A stretch of DNA of 64,000 bases from Amorphophallus konjac (Eukaryota; Streptophyta; Magnoliopsida; Alismatales; Araceae), in contig JAHNEJ010001066.1 in NCBI GenBank assembly GCA_022559845.1, forward strand, positions 24,192 through 88,191. Direction: 5' to 3'. Below, piece by piece: positions 1 to 11,635 of the stretch. How positions within the stretch are numbered: position 1 is the first letter of the stretch; each line of letters starts with the position of its first letter. Below the pieces are notes generated by a model. It made no database searches and was not told the origin of the DNA. It saw only the letters and a list, made by a program, of their open reading frames with translations. The translations under genes were made by a program, and so were the position numbers.

Positions 1-745
1 TTGTCACCATCGGCAATACCGTCTACCCCTTTCGACCCTTGTCACCATCGGCAAGATCGGTCGCTACCCTATCTAGTTTTTGTCACCATCGGTAATACTG
101 TCTACCCCTTTCGACCCTTGTCACCGTCGGCAAGATCGGTCGGTACCCTATCTGGTTTTTGTCACCATCGACAATACCGTCTACCCCTTTCGACCCTTGT
201 CACCGTCGGCAAGATCGGTCGCTACCCTATCCTATTTTTGTCACCATCGGCAATATCGTCTACCCCTTTCGACCCTTGTCACCATCGGCAAGATCGGTCG
301 CTACCCTATCCGGTTTTTGTCACCATCGGTAATACCGTCTACCCCTTTCGACCCTTGTCACCATCAGCAAGATCGGTCGCTACCCTATCCAGTTTTTGTC
401 ACCATCGGCAATACCGTCTACCCCTTTCGACCCTTGTCACCATCGGCAGGATCGGTCGCTACCCTATCCGGTTTTTGTCACCATCGGCAATACCGTCTAC
501 CCCTTTCGACCCTTGTCACCATCGGCAAGATCGGTCGCTACCCTATCCAGTTTTTGTCACCATCGGCAATACCGTCTACCCCTTTCGACCCTTGTCACCA
601 TCGGCAGGATCGGTCGCTACCCTATCCGATTTCTGTCATCATAGGCAAGATCGTCTCCCCTTTTTTTGACCCTTGTCACCATCGGCAAGACCGGTCGCTA
701 CCCGTTCTCGGTTCTGGCCGTTCTCGGCAGGACCGTGTATCCATC
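1..745 (+). repeat. 79-bp minisatellite of TatA, copy 1
   Basis: Tandem repeat with a 79-bp period made of two half-units (38 and 41 bp) that both start TTGTCACCATCGGCAA. About eight copies run from base 1 to about 640, followed by degenerate copies to about 745. The array continues off the left edge. It sits between the primer-site end of the internal region and the 3' end of the antisense gene. Its period is not a multiple of three, which gives long but meaningless open frames in all three plus frames. Confidence 0.9.
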
Positions 746-1061
746 AGTTTCACTATGCCCTCCTGAGTCTCCCGAACCCTCGGCCGACATAGGCCGTTTC
801 TAGTCTCGAGAAAAGTCACGGCGCGGTGGAGTGAACACCTCACCCCTTCCCAGAAGGCGTAAGCGCTCTCCTGCCCTAGTGACTCATACACTCGGACTAG
901 AATCAACGGGCAAATGAAAGGAAAAAAATGACAAGATGGAGTCTTCATTCAAAATCAGGACGGAGATTTTTCATTACTATGAAGTAAAAAGCACATGATT
1001 ACATGGGCCATGCCCTGAAATACATAAGGTGCATTAAAAGGGAGCACCTAAAGAAAAGAGA
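746..1061. other. Spacer between minisatellite and antisense gene, copy 1
   Basis: No gene seen. On the minus strand this is the region just after the antisense stop codon, so it should hold its 3' UTR and poly(A) site. I see no canonical AATAAA there, only AT-rich stretches. The same sequence recurs at about 11318-11635. Confidence 0.6.
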
Positions 1062-4000
1062 CTACGGCAAAGGGCGTCGGAAGATGTCCTCCAGCACAAG
1101 AATACCCAGGGAGGGATGACGGATCAGTTCTTGCAACCTGAACTCGGTGGCCTCCAGCTCGGATAGCTTCATCTCCAGGGAAGCAGCTTGTCCTTCAGCC
1201 ATCTCAGCATCCTCAACCTTTTGGACCCCCAGGCGATCTACTTCTTCAAGTTCAGCCTCTATCCTGGAAAGTTCGGCCCGCAATGCCGTCATCCGGGCCG
1301 TCAGGGAGCTCCGGCGTTGTAAAGAGGCGTTGGCTTCGTCCCTCGCCCTCGCCGCTGTCTCTTGCAGAGAAATAAGGGCCGTCTTGTTTTCAGCCCGCTC
1401 CAATGATATGGCCGCCAGCTGGTCAGCTGCCTCCCGGCCCAAGAACTCCCTCCGGTTCACATACTTCAGGAGCAAGATTACCCGCGGAGTCCAGTCGTCC
1501 ATGGGACAACCGAGGGCCAACAGCGAGCGGGACAGATGCTCTATCAAGCCCCTCAGCTGAATATAAGTTAAATCCCTACTGGCTGTTACGGTCTGTTGGA
1601 GGGTCCCCAGGAACTGCCACACGACATCACTCGAGGACTGAAGACCAAGTGGTGACGTCTTAGGTAGTTCGAACTCTACTCTGCCATCCACGGCAGCCCA
1701 TATATCATCAGCCGTCCCGGAGGATGATGACGGCATAAGCTGCAGCCCACTACCACTGGGAACAACAGCACCGGCAGATGCGGTGGCTAGATCCTCAGCA
1801 ACAACAATCTCTTTGCCGGTCCCCTAGGGTGGGAGTCCAACAAGAACCTCGAGCACCGAGGACGTCCGTCCCTCAATAATCTCCCCGGCTTCTATCTCAG
1901 TAGAGCCACCCTTCTCCAGAACTGACTGCTGTGCAGCCTCCCTTGGCGGAGAATCTCCGGCTACTGCCAAACTACCAACTTCCACGAGCGCTCCGGGACC
2001 AACTGGAACCATCGCTGCCGCATGATCCTTTGGGTACCGCAATGCAATGGGCCGCAGGACGGACGGGAAAGTCGCCTGGCCTGTTCCCAGGGCCGGGAGT
2101 GGTATCTGCACCGTCATAGTTGGCAGCGCCACCTCAGTCTGCATCGGAGATGTATATACAGTTAAAACCTGGCTAGAAGAAGGAGAAAAGAAGCATGGTA
2201 AGCATCGGTCCTGGATAGGTCCTTACCTCGGCCGGGACTAAGCTCAAATCTTTAAGAGCAGCTCCCCCAGCGCCAGCCTCCTCACCCGTAAGCGATAATG
2301 ACGGCACAGGACCGCCCCATGATAACCGGGCCGGGCTGAAAGTCGGATAGTCACTCTCATAGGCCGAGGACACCCCAGCATCGTCGGTCTCAAAATCAAG
2401 CGGTGATGGCTCCTCGTCACTGGAGCCGCCACCATAATCTACATGCTCAGAGGAGGAAGACCCCTCTGCTCTCTCAGGACGCTCCGCCGTCGAAGCAGGA
2501 GCCTCGCCAGCAGGAGCATCACCCTCGGCGGAAGCTTTCCCGGTGCTCTCCACACCGAGGGCAGCAATAGATGATACCTCGGGGGCAGGCTCTCCCTGCC
2601 CCGAGGGGACCACCTCCTCTGCGCTCTCCGAGCCCGGAAACAATGGTGGTTGTATATCGACTACAATTCACAGCAAAAAAAGGGGTCAAGGCGGCTGAAG
2701 AGACGAAGATTTGTGTTGCTATCGCAACTAAACTATAGATTACCTTCCATCTCCCGCCAGGGTGTTGGAGAGGGCAGATCCCTTTCTACGGGAGCAGTGG
2801 GGACTTCCTCTGTCCCGTCCCTAGCCGCTACATCTACCGTCGCCTCCGATCCAACGACCGCGGCAGCTGTGTCGGCAACTGTCAGCATGGGCCACCCCAA
2901 GCGGTCGAAACAAGCTAATGCACTCTGAAGAAAAGAAGAGCCTACCTTCGACCTCTAGCCCTTGTGCGCGAGAAGCCTCAAACTCTTCAAAAGATACAAC
3001 AGGAGGAAGGACGGTTGCCGATTCCTTCTCTGCGGCTTTCTTCCGACGCGCCCGTGTCACTCGGGTCACCGCCGCTTTCGCCTTCCTGACGGCCTCCCGT
3101 AGTTGGGACCTAGTCCTCTTCCTCGAATCTCCAGGAGGTAGTGGCGTCGTGGTCGGGGCCGGCTCAGGAACTTCAAAATATGCCGGCTTTTTGGCTTTTA
3201 TGATCAGCTCCCTGAAGTGCCGGGTCTCCTCCAAAGTCGGTCGGACTGCATACGCACAAGGGTGAGGATGACACAACCACAATGAAAAGAAGAAGCTGGC
3301 CGAAGGGCCTGAAGGAAAAGATAGAACTTACTTGCCGGTCCCGTGTAAAAGGGGAAGAGAGGCCAATAAAATAGCGATGGCGTCTTGTCCCTCGAAGCCG
3401 CCTCGCGAATGAGCCAGCATAGATCCCCGATCTTTTCGCTCAGCTCAGCTAGCAACGCCAGGTCCTCGTGTCCACGGGAGGACAGTAGATAATATAGGCT
3501 CAGATGGTCCAGCCCCCACCTGTCTGCATATTTCAAGGAGATCTGAAGAGGATGGTCCAGTATGGCTTCACTAGGGCTACCCACCGAGAGGCCATGAGAC
3601 CTAAGGAGTGCGAACAGCCAGGGGGTGTTGGCATATAAGTCAGCCCGCCTGTCCTCTTTGCAAATGAAAGCCCGGTAGGGATACAACCTGTCCACCTCGG
3701 GACGCTAGTCGGCCACCGCCGCGATGGGCTCCTCTACTGGCAAAGGGAGTTGCTGGAGAATCACCCTCTCACTGCTTACCCGGCATAAACCCCGAAGGGT
3801 CTTCACATAATCATCCTTGTTGATCGGGGGCAGCTTCAGCTCAACTTTCGTCTAGCGGCCTTTTACGAGCTTGCGGGCCTCTAGATAGGCCTTCACATTC
3901 GTATTAGTCCAAGATTTCAACTTCTTCAAATAAGAAGCGTCAATATCAAGAATTGGCTCCGGCTGGGAAGCTAAGAACCTGTGCTCCGCCACGGCCCAGC

Positions 4001-6080
4001 ACTCTCTCCGGGAGGTCCTGTAAAATCCCGTCCGCGCGTTCCACCACTTGACGTATTCAGGCGTGACGTGAGGGAACCGTGCTGGGGCGGGCACCCGGAA
4101 AGAAATGTCTTCGCGACGATGGAAAAAGTCCCACCATATCTGGGCGTCATCATTGGACGTTTGCCCGGCCATGTGCCTGTTGGGCAATGCAAATTGCGAA
4201 GAGGAATGTGGAATCTGCTGGTCGTAGCCAAAGTTCCGACTGAAACGGAATGGGTAATACGGCTCCAGCCACAGAATGCCGCTCTTGCGAAATACGAGGA
4301 CACTAGGCCTGATGGCCAGTGCCCAATCAACCAACTCCGGCTCCAGAATAGGCCTGGTATAATTGGCCTGGGAAATCGGATGGATGTACTCCTCAGTTTC
4401 AAAGAGCTTGCATTGCCTCGTCCTGTTCGTCAACGGGCTCGAGTGAGCAGCTAAGCTCCAGAAATGAAGAACCCCGGGCGAGTCCACGGGAAGACGGGTC
4501 AATTTACCCCGAATGGCATAGAGTTGCTCTGCTAGCGATGATGGCTCGGCACTTGCAAACTCTATCATGCGCGGGACCAGAGGAACTGCTTGTAACGCCC
4601 GAGGAGCTGCCTCCGGGAACAGGGTGCAGACCCAAGCATTAAAGAAATGTAACGGACCAACCGTCTGAAAGGCTTCGGGGAGGCGCATCTTGTGCAAGTC
4701 TCCCAACATCTTGTAAGTAAGGCACAGGGCCACTGGGCAAAAAGACAGCTTGGTACCCCAAGCCATAAGACAGGCTGGATATATGGATTCTGCCCTGATC
4801 ACGCTCTCGTCGCCTTGAGGGAGAGCAAAGGAACAAAGCCAATAAACCAAATATGCAGCATAATGAGTCACTACATCAACACTAGTAGGGTTTGGGTTTT
4901 CCCCCTGCCCTCCTCTCGAAGAAAATGACGAAGCGGCCTGGCGTCATATCCTCTTCTTCCGCTTCTGGGCCACCGGTGCTATCGGAGGAAAATCTTCATA
5001 CTTGTTCTTCCCCAGGAAGAAATATTGAAGCCAAGCGCCCATCCGCACTCTTCGTTTCTCGCCCGGCTTTCGAGCTTCTCTCGTGTCTTGCGACGAATGG
5101 AAGAGGGTGCGATACGCCTTCATTAGATATCGATAGGCGTAGCCCGCCATATACCGACCGTCACCGTCGGTCTGGTCCTTCAACCAGTCGGGCCAACAAA
5201 CTTCTTCATACGGCTCTCCATCAATGGGCAGGCCGCTGAGCTGAGATAGACTCCACAAGTCTAAGGAGGTCTCCCCCTCTGAAGTATAGAAGGTGTTGTA
5301 TTCAGGGCAAAACACCTCGATCATGCCACAGCACAAGCCTCGGGAAATCGGGTACCGATATCTTGAAGCATACACGCTGTGATATACACCAGCTCTGGTC
5401 AAAAGAGGAGCATAATGATGCAGCACATAGTCTGTGAATTCCACTGCTCCGGGCCTGAATGCGTGGGCGTCTGTAACTTTCAACTCAGCAAACCACCCCA
5501 CGGAGATCTGGTGCTTGAAGCGAATCGCCAAGCAATCCAGCAGGAATGACTCATCTCTATATCCCCATCTCAACGGGGCAAGGAATAAACCAAAGATCGG
5601 CTTCTCCCGATCTACTCTGCCCGCAGAGTCATTCCACCGAGCAGGTACAAATTCGGGAGCTCTGGTCAACAGTCCGTCTGTCGGAGCCAGGTCTTGCAGC
5701 CCCAGCACAACGCTCCACTTCCTAACCTCCCCAAGGAGATAGATGGGTCTTCCCCGCATTACGCATTCGGCCAAGCTGTCTCTCTCCACCAGCAGAGCCT
5801 GCTCGACCTTCCGGACGGCGAACACATCCCGCTTCCCCTGAAGGTTGAAGCACCGAAGAAGGGACATCAGGTGCTTGTCCTTGGGATAATCCTTCCTGGT
5901 CACGCCTTCTCTATTATAATGAAAGGAGTCGCCCCCGAGAATAAGGAGACGACCGGTGTCTACAGTGTCCGTCTCCGAATCCGAAGACTCTGCAACTATG
6001 GCCACCTGGCCGTGCCCCCAGTCGAGAGAATTAACATTCTCCCATGTCACCACGGCACGAGAGGAAGAGCTGGATGCCAT
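1062..6080 (-). pseudogene. Antisense PMD-like gene of TatA, copy 1 (five exons, four nonsense codons)
   Basis: Minus-strand gene inferred from frame continuity plus GT-AG boundaries. Exons: 6080-3332, 3245-2946, 2878-2744, 2660-2227, 2168-1062; introns of 86, 67, 83 and 58 bp. All phases fit, giving a nominal 1574 residues. Residues about 200-290 (ending GLPIDG) and about 404-460 (YLVYWL...AWGTKL) resemble the plant mobile domain. Exons 2-4 are Ser/Glu/Pro-rich linkers with a basic patch (KRTRSQ...RARRKKAAEK). Exon 5 ends in a Leu/Glu coiled coil. Antisense ORFs before the 3' LTR are known in Tat relatives such as Grande and RIRE2. Breaks in this copy: TGA at codon 379 (4944-4946), TAG at 3852-3854, TAG at 3705-3707 and TAG in exon 5 at 1824-1826. 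Copy 2 reads through all four. Function is unknown; PMD assignment is by pattern, not a profile search. Confidence 0.75.
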
Positions 6081-6473
6081 GATAGCTGCAAAAAGAGCAT
6101 ATCAAACAAAAAAACAACGTCAGGAAATGGCTAATCAAAGGTGAACTTCTGACAAAATTTCGGCAGAGTCTCCCCAGCACAGGGAATTGCCGAAGAAAAG
6201 TGGGAACGCGTCCACTGAGGAACGATCCCTAAAAAGCATCCATCTGCATTACACCGAGGCCAGAGGAACACCCGGGGAAACAGCTCCGAGGGCAAGCCCT
6301 GCTAGAAGCCTCCCGGGGCCCAAAGAAAGGGTTTTAAAACCCAAACTGATGGCACCTCCACTCACCCGAAGGAAGAAACCGCCGCTCTCAGCGCCGAAGA
6401 GAGGGAAGAGAGGGAAGAGAGAAAAAAAATTTTGGGCAAATGAGGGATGAAGAAGAAAAAAAGAAGGCGAAAG

Positions 6474-6483
6474 CCTTATATGG
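6474..6483 (-). promoter_or_regulatory. Candidate TATA box of antisense gene, copy 1
   Basis: The minus strand reads CCATATAAGG about 395 bases upstream of the antisense ATG (6080). The repeated GC array begins about 15 bases further upstream. The site is identical at 17047-17056 in copy 2. Confidence 0.5.
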
Positions 6484-6497
6484 AGGAGACCCCCCTC

Positions 6498-6690
6498 CGT
6501 TAAACCGGCGCGCTATTTAGCGCGCCGGATTAACGGCCCTCTAGCGAAAGGCGCGCCGGTAAAAGGCGCGCCGGGTCAAAGCGAAATGCCTGAGACCGCG
6601 CCGGATTAAAACAACAAAGGCTAAGGGCGCGCCGTATTAACGTCTGAACGGTGCCGGGTCAACGCCCGTGTCGAATTAAAGGCCATCCCA
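6498..6690. repeat. GGCGCGCC/CCGGCGCG motif array upstream of antisense promoter, copy 1
   Basis: About eight exact or near copies of GCGCGCCGG, often followed by ATTAA, in some 190 bp. It lies immediately upstream (minus sense) of the candidate antisense TATA box. The same motif in the opposite orientation forms the array ahead of the LTR TATA box. The rest of 6081-6790 is the antisense 5' leader and shows no other gene. Confidence 0.7.
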
Positions 6691-6778
6691 GGTGCCCGCC
6701 AATCAAAGGGGAGGTCAGTCCGGGTGAAATACATCCGTCGTCCCTGCTACACTCGTGCCTTGCTCGCAACACCCACGT

Positions 6779-6790
6779 CTGGGGGGCATT
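6779..6790 (+). other. Polypurine tract of TatA, unit 1
   Basis: CTGGGGGGCATT directly precedes the LTR TG, the expected place for the plus-strand primer. Identical at 17350-17361. Confidence 0.75.
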
Positions 6791-7514
6791 TGTTGGCACC
6801 TAAAATATGATCGTCGGCGACCAAGCCATAAGGACGAATGACCCGGCCCACCGAAGTACGGAAGTCGATAAAGATCAACATATTGAAGATTTCTCAAGCC
6901 GCCAGAGCCTCGGGTCATTCCGTACAGACACGGGGACTTCACCTCAGGGGAGCCGAGACAAGCTGACAACCAACCGGCAGTGCGACCAAGCCTGCCTAAT
7001 GAACCGGCATCGACTCTGTCATGCCGCATACACCACATCCGTTGTCCGATCAAGGATGACGGTCTATCCAGTGATCCCCCACCAAATGAAGAGGTTCTCC
7101 TGAGGACGAAGGAGTTCCCCCGGCTCTCCAGCACGGAGGACCGAAAGCTCTGGCGGCGGGAGATCCCGATCACCCGACATGGGTGCGGCTTCCTGCCAAG
7201 ATGGGCCCATTAGCGGCCGAATGATCACCCAGCTCGGGCGGAGCTATCCCTGGTGTTGTCACGTCTTCCGAGAAGCCTCAGAAACGAGCCAGGCCAAGCT
7301 AACGGCATGGATCAGAGAGCTAAAGGCCGTGTGCCCGCAGAAAACCCGTGCGAGCAGTCTAAAGCAATCTATGCACCTCGAGAATGGCCGTACGCCAATC
7401 TAGGAGCTTTGACAGATCATATCGCCGAAGCCTTAGTAAGCAGTGGCAGAGTACATGTTCACGATGGCCCCCGGAATTATCCCCGAGTTCATTGCCTGGC
7501 TTGAAGCGTACATG

Positions 7515-7745
7515 AAGCATTAGCCCAGCGCGCCTTAAATCGGCGCGCCCCCCACTCAATACCCTTAAACCGGCGCCCCCTTTCCTTCAGCCCTTAGCCC
7601 GGCACGCCCCTTACCTCCAGCCCTTATCCCGGTGCGCCCCCCTACCTTCCGCCCTCTTCCCGGCGCGCCAGTTACCCTATCGAATGGCGCCTTAAACCGG
7701 CGCGATAAGTTGATGAAGACTTCCCCGGCGCGCCAAAAGCTCACG
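7515..7745. repeat. CCGGCGCGCC array upstream of LTR 1 promoter
   Basis: About ten exact or one-off copies of CCGGCGCGCC, commonly preceded by CTTAAA or CCTTA, ending about 25 bp before the LTR TATA box. The spacers are pyrimidine-rich. Recurs at about 18095-18310 in LTR 2. Confidence 0.75.
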
Positions 7746-7769
7746 CCGGATGAAGAGCCTCCAACCTGT

Positions 7770-7777
7770 TATATATA
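7770..7777 (+). promoter_or_regulatory. TATA box of TatA LTR 1
   Basis: TATATATA followed by GGGGCGAGG, conserved at 18341-18350 in LTR 2. Transcription would start near 7800, inside the LTR. Confidence 0.65.
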
Positions 7778-8307
7778 GGGGCGAGGTTCGATTGAAAGGA
7801 AGGCGAGAAGGCTGGAAGGCTGGAAGGCTGGGAAGGCTCTGGGCTCTCAGAGAAATAGAAAAAGAAAAGGGTGAGGCAACTGCGAAACGAGAGAGTCTTC
7901 TTCCTTTCTCGGGATACATAGAGAGGGAGGGTTTTTCTTCTCTGAAGGGGCAACCGTCGGCCGGCATCGACGATACTCTGTTTTTTTTTTGAGGAACAGG
8001 TGGGCAGGGGCCGTTCCTATTCCTGCTTTCCGCGTTTCTTTTCCTTTTCCTCTAAGCTTCTATACATCGAATGTAAGCGATGGAGGGGAGGGGCGACGAT
8101 GAGATGAGTCGATTCCCCTCCCCCCTTTCTTTGCGATTTCTTCTGCCATCTTCTCTCTGTTATCGTGACCTGGGCGTCCTCTGCTTCTAAATAGCGTTAA
8201 ACGGCAACCAAACAATGGTGTCAGAATTGTAATCTCACCGTGTGAATGTCAAATCCTCCCTGTCTTAGGGATGGTGATCTGTATGCATGCCTGTGGATGC
8301 TTGAATC

Positions 8308-8313
8308 AATAAA
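8308..8313 (+). terminator. Candidate poly(A) signal in TatA LTR 1
   Basis: AATAAA about 540 bp after the TATA box, conserved at 18857-18862. This position fits the end of the R region of an LTR transcript. Confidence 0.45.
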
Positions 8314-9394
8314 TTGGAGGAACGATCTCCCCTTTCTCTATCTTTATCTATACTGATACGTGCGTCAGGATTCTTCTCTGCATAGGGCCGATTCCGGTTT
8401 CCTCGAGATGCATATTATGCCCCGAATCACCGTGGGCTACAGAAACACCCCTCCCCGGGGGCTCTCTTGCGTTTCATTTCTTTCATGTTTAGTTCAAGGG
8501 CTTTGCATCCCTTTCTCCTCTCGGATGGAGCCGTGCCTCTGCATGCGCCTTTGTCCCCTCGAGTATTGTTTTCTAACTGTTTGAGCATATGTCCCTGCCG
8601 GGGGTCTGTCTAACTTAGGCCGTTATTACATGTTCTTCGTGGCCATCTGCATCGTTCCGAGGTTTCCCCGTCACTGCAATCACCCGGGGAGGGGGACATT
8701 CCCCTTTTAGTTCCTGCAGTTGCCGGGCGACCGAGAGCCCTAGCTCTTCATGGTGGGCGTCTTCTCGAAGCCATGGCCAATAATGAAGGGGGCCTGGGTC
8801 AACGAACTCAACCCCGACAGACCAAGGCCCGATCGAGACCAGGGGGTGTGCGCTCCTTGTAGGCTAGTCCTCGGAATTCCACTCTCCCAATGGTCAGTCC
8901 CTTCATGGGACGAATCACTGACCACGAGTCCTTCACCCCTCGTAGGCTAGCCCTCGGGGTGTCGTCCTCATCATCAGTGACTTCGCCCTTCTATTTCTTC
9001 CCCCATGGAGCTTTGGTGCCCCTAGCAGGCTTGTCCTCGGGGTATCCTATCCAGTGGGGTATGCTGGCCGCCTTTGGGCAGACCGGTGATTTAGGAGCTT
9101 GCTCCATTAGTGAGCATGACCCCGATCCTCCCCTGTAACTCTGTTTGTTCAGGGGAGATGCTGTCAAATTTTCGACAGACTCTAGATAATTATGTCAATA
9201 AAAATGATCGCTCCAAATCGAATCAACTCAGTGCTCGAGTATGAACCTCGCACTGACCTCCCCATCATTTCCAGAAGGCCATGGACTCCAAACAAACAAT
9301 CGTTTGGCCCAAACAACTTAAGAAAGGGTCCCATGAAGTCTAACGAACTTAAAAAGTTCATAATTCAACAAAACAGGTTTAATACGGTGCGGTC

Positions 9395-9610
9395 TTAACC
9401 GGCGCGCCCTAAACCGGTGCGGTACCCCCCCGCACCGGATTAACCCCACACTCATTTCCTTAAAAAATTTCCTTGCGACTTTCCGGCGCGCCCTAAACCG
9501 GCGCGCCCCAACTCTCTTGCGCGCCGTCTCAACTGCATGAAGACCGCGCCGTATTAGCCGCTATGCCCACTCTTTATCGTGCCGTATAAGTTTTCTTACA
9601 TAGTCACGCC
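9395..9610. repeat. Second GGCGCGCC array in LTR 1
   Basis: Seven or more copies of CCGGCGCGCC, CCGGTGCG or GCGCCGTATTA, on both strands, deep in U5. Recurs at about 19935-20170. Confidence 0.65.
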
Positions 9611-10407
9611 GGTTTTGAAACCTTGTGCCGCTCTAATGGTCTATTTACCCCGGGGCAAGCCTCGCCTCTCGGGGGCAATGTCGGCAAGCCATAGCAGGCA
9701 TTGAATTGAATAAAGGAGGGTCAAGCGAGCCTGAGTCATGCCGTCATCATACTCACCATCATAATCCGTTAGCATTTCACTTTCGCTAGCATACTTGTGT
9801 TGCTCTCCCTCTTCTCGACGAGGGGTAATAAATATGGGTGATCGTCACCGTCTTCATAATGCTATCTTCATGTTCAATATAATCATGAATGTCTTGTGTG
9901 CATACATGCATAGATCTCCTGGTATATCAAATGGCGTCGGCTAAAAGCCGGATCATGTCTGGCCGGAAGCCCTCGTCACGCGCGATGGTGGTCTGCGGAC
10001 CTGCGTCCTCCGCCACGCACCTAGGATCCATTTTCCCATTTAACTACGCATCTTTCGCATGATTAATGCTGCATCCTGCCTGTCATTGCTATAATCATCA
10101 TGTAGCTCTTTTAACCCAGCTTCGACAGCCCGATATCTCGGCAATTAATCAAAGGTGTTCCCTCCTCGTGGGGGATGTAATTAACGCCATAACCTTTATG
10201 GTATGGCGAACTGCTGGTCCCGACCGAACCTCACATTCGCCCGACATGGGTCAGAATGAGCGCACAATAGAATTGTCACTCATGTGACTGGCACGCCCGC
10301 GTCGTCAATCAGTCAGTTGACTACTAGTTAGCCAAATGGTTGATCGACACGCGAACGAAAAGAAACGAACGAAAAGGATGAAAGAAAGAAAAGGTCGCAA
10401 ACAAGTC

Positions 10408-10425
10408 TGGCACGCCCGGTGGGAC
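10408..10425 (+). other. Primer-binding site of TatA unit 2
   Basis: TGGCACGCCCGGTGGGAC, 4 bases after the LTR end. It has the TGG expected opposite a tRNA CCA end. This sequence type is usual in Tat relatives, where an Arg tRNA is often proposed; I could not check the tRNA identity. Confidence 0.8.
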
Positions 10426-10453
10426 GGTGAGTATTGTTTGCGAGCATAATATT

Positions 10454-10847
10454 TGTTGGCACCTAAAATATGATCGTCGGCGACCAAGCCATAAGGACGA
10501 ATGACCCGGCCCACCGAAGTACGGAAGCCGATAAAGATCAACATATTGAAGATTTCTCAAGCCGCCAGAGCCTCGGGTCATTCCGTACAGACACGGGGAC
10601 TTCACCTCAGGGGAGCCGAGACAAGCTCACAACCAACTGGCAGTGCGACCAAGCCTGCCTAATGAACCGGCATCGACTCTGTCATGCCGCATACACCACA
10701 TCTGTTGTCCGATCAAGGATGACGGTCTATCCGGTGATCTCCCACCAAATGAAGAGGTTCTCCTGAGGACGAAGGAGTTCCCCCGGCTCTCCAGCACGGA
10801 GGACCGAAAGCTCTGGCGACGGGAGATCTCGATCACCCGACATGGGT
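10454..10847 (+). repeat. Ectopic 394-bp copy of the LTR 5' end inside the TatA leader
   Basis: Begins TGTTGGCACC and matches 6791-7184 base for base in length, with scattered substitutions. It then stops abruptly, and the minisatellite starts at 10849. It is preceded by 28 bp after the primer site instead of a polypurine tract, so it is not a genuine LTR start. Confidence 0.85.
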
Positions 10848-10848
10848 A

Positions 10849-11317
10849 TTGTCACCATCGGCAAGATCGGTCGCTACCCTATCCGATTTTTGTCACCATC
10901 GGCAATACCGTCTACCCCTTTCGACCCTTGTCACCATCGGCAAGATCGGTCGCTACCCTATCCAGTTTTTTTGTCACCATCGGCAATACCGTCTACCCCT
11001 TTCGACCCTTGTCACCATCGGCAGGATCGGTCGCTACCCTATCCGATTTTTGTCACCATCGGCAATACCGTCTACCCCTTTCAACTCTTGTCACCATCGA
11101 CAAGATCGGTCGCTACCCTATCCAGTTTTTGTCACCATCAGCAATACCGTCTACCTCTTTCGACCCTTGTCACCATCGACAGGATCGGTCACTACCCTAT
11201 CCGGTTTCTGTCATCATAGGCAAGACCGTCTCCCTTTTTTTCGACCCTTGTCACCATCGGCAAGACCGGTCGCTACCCGTTCTCGGTTCTAGCCGTTCTC
11301 GGCAGGACCGCGTATCC
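10849..11317 (+). repeat. 79-bp minisatellite of TatA, copy 2
   Basis: Same 79-bp unit as at the left edge of the window, but only about four and a half regular copies plus a degenerate tail. The following 318 bp up to 11635 match 746-1061 and hold no gene. Confidence 0.9.
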
Positions 11318-11635
11318 ATCAGTTTCACTATGCCCTCCTGAGTCCCCCGAACCCTCGGCCGGCATAGGCCGTTTCTAGTCTCGAGAAAAGTCGCGGCGCG
11401 GTGGAGTGAACACCTCACCCCTTCCCTGAAGGCGTGAGCGCTCTCCTGCCCTAGTGACTCATACACTCGGACTAGAATCAACGGGCAAATGAAAGGAAAA
11501 AATGACAAGATGGAGTCTTCATTCAAAATCAGGACGGAGATTTTTCATTACTATGAAGTAAAAAGCACATGATTACATGGGCCATGCCCTGAAATACATA
11601 AGGTGCATTAAAAGGGAGCACCTAAAGAAAAGAGA

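Larger units (their letters stand above)
6791..10403 (+). repeat. TatA LTR 1 (shared by both units)
   Basis: 3613-bp LTR beginning TGTTGGCACC and ending GCAAACA, followed 4 bases later by the primer-binding site. It matches 17362-20952 almost throughout. The promoter TATA box lies 980 bp in, and an AATAAA lies 540 bp after that, giving a plausible U3-R-U5 layout with a very long U5. Two GGCGCGCC arrays (7515-7745, 9395-9610) lie within it. No protein-coding frame in it is credible. Confidence 0.9.

Noticed and set aside
1..745. CRISPR-like regular repeats
   Set aside because: The units are contiguous and the intervening parts are themselves repeated; no unique spacers, no cas genes, and the context is a plant nuclear genome.
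1..766. Long overlapping plus-strand frames rich in CHHRQDRSLPY-type repeats
   Set aside because: They are translations of the 79-bp minisatellite in three frames; the period is not a multiple of three and the frames have no start context or domain.
1147..1560. Plus-strand frames opposite the antisense gene (also 3981-4454, 11721-12134, 14554-15027)
   Set aside because: Shadows of the minus-strand exons; only the minus strand shows a consistent exon structure, domains and coiled coil.
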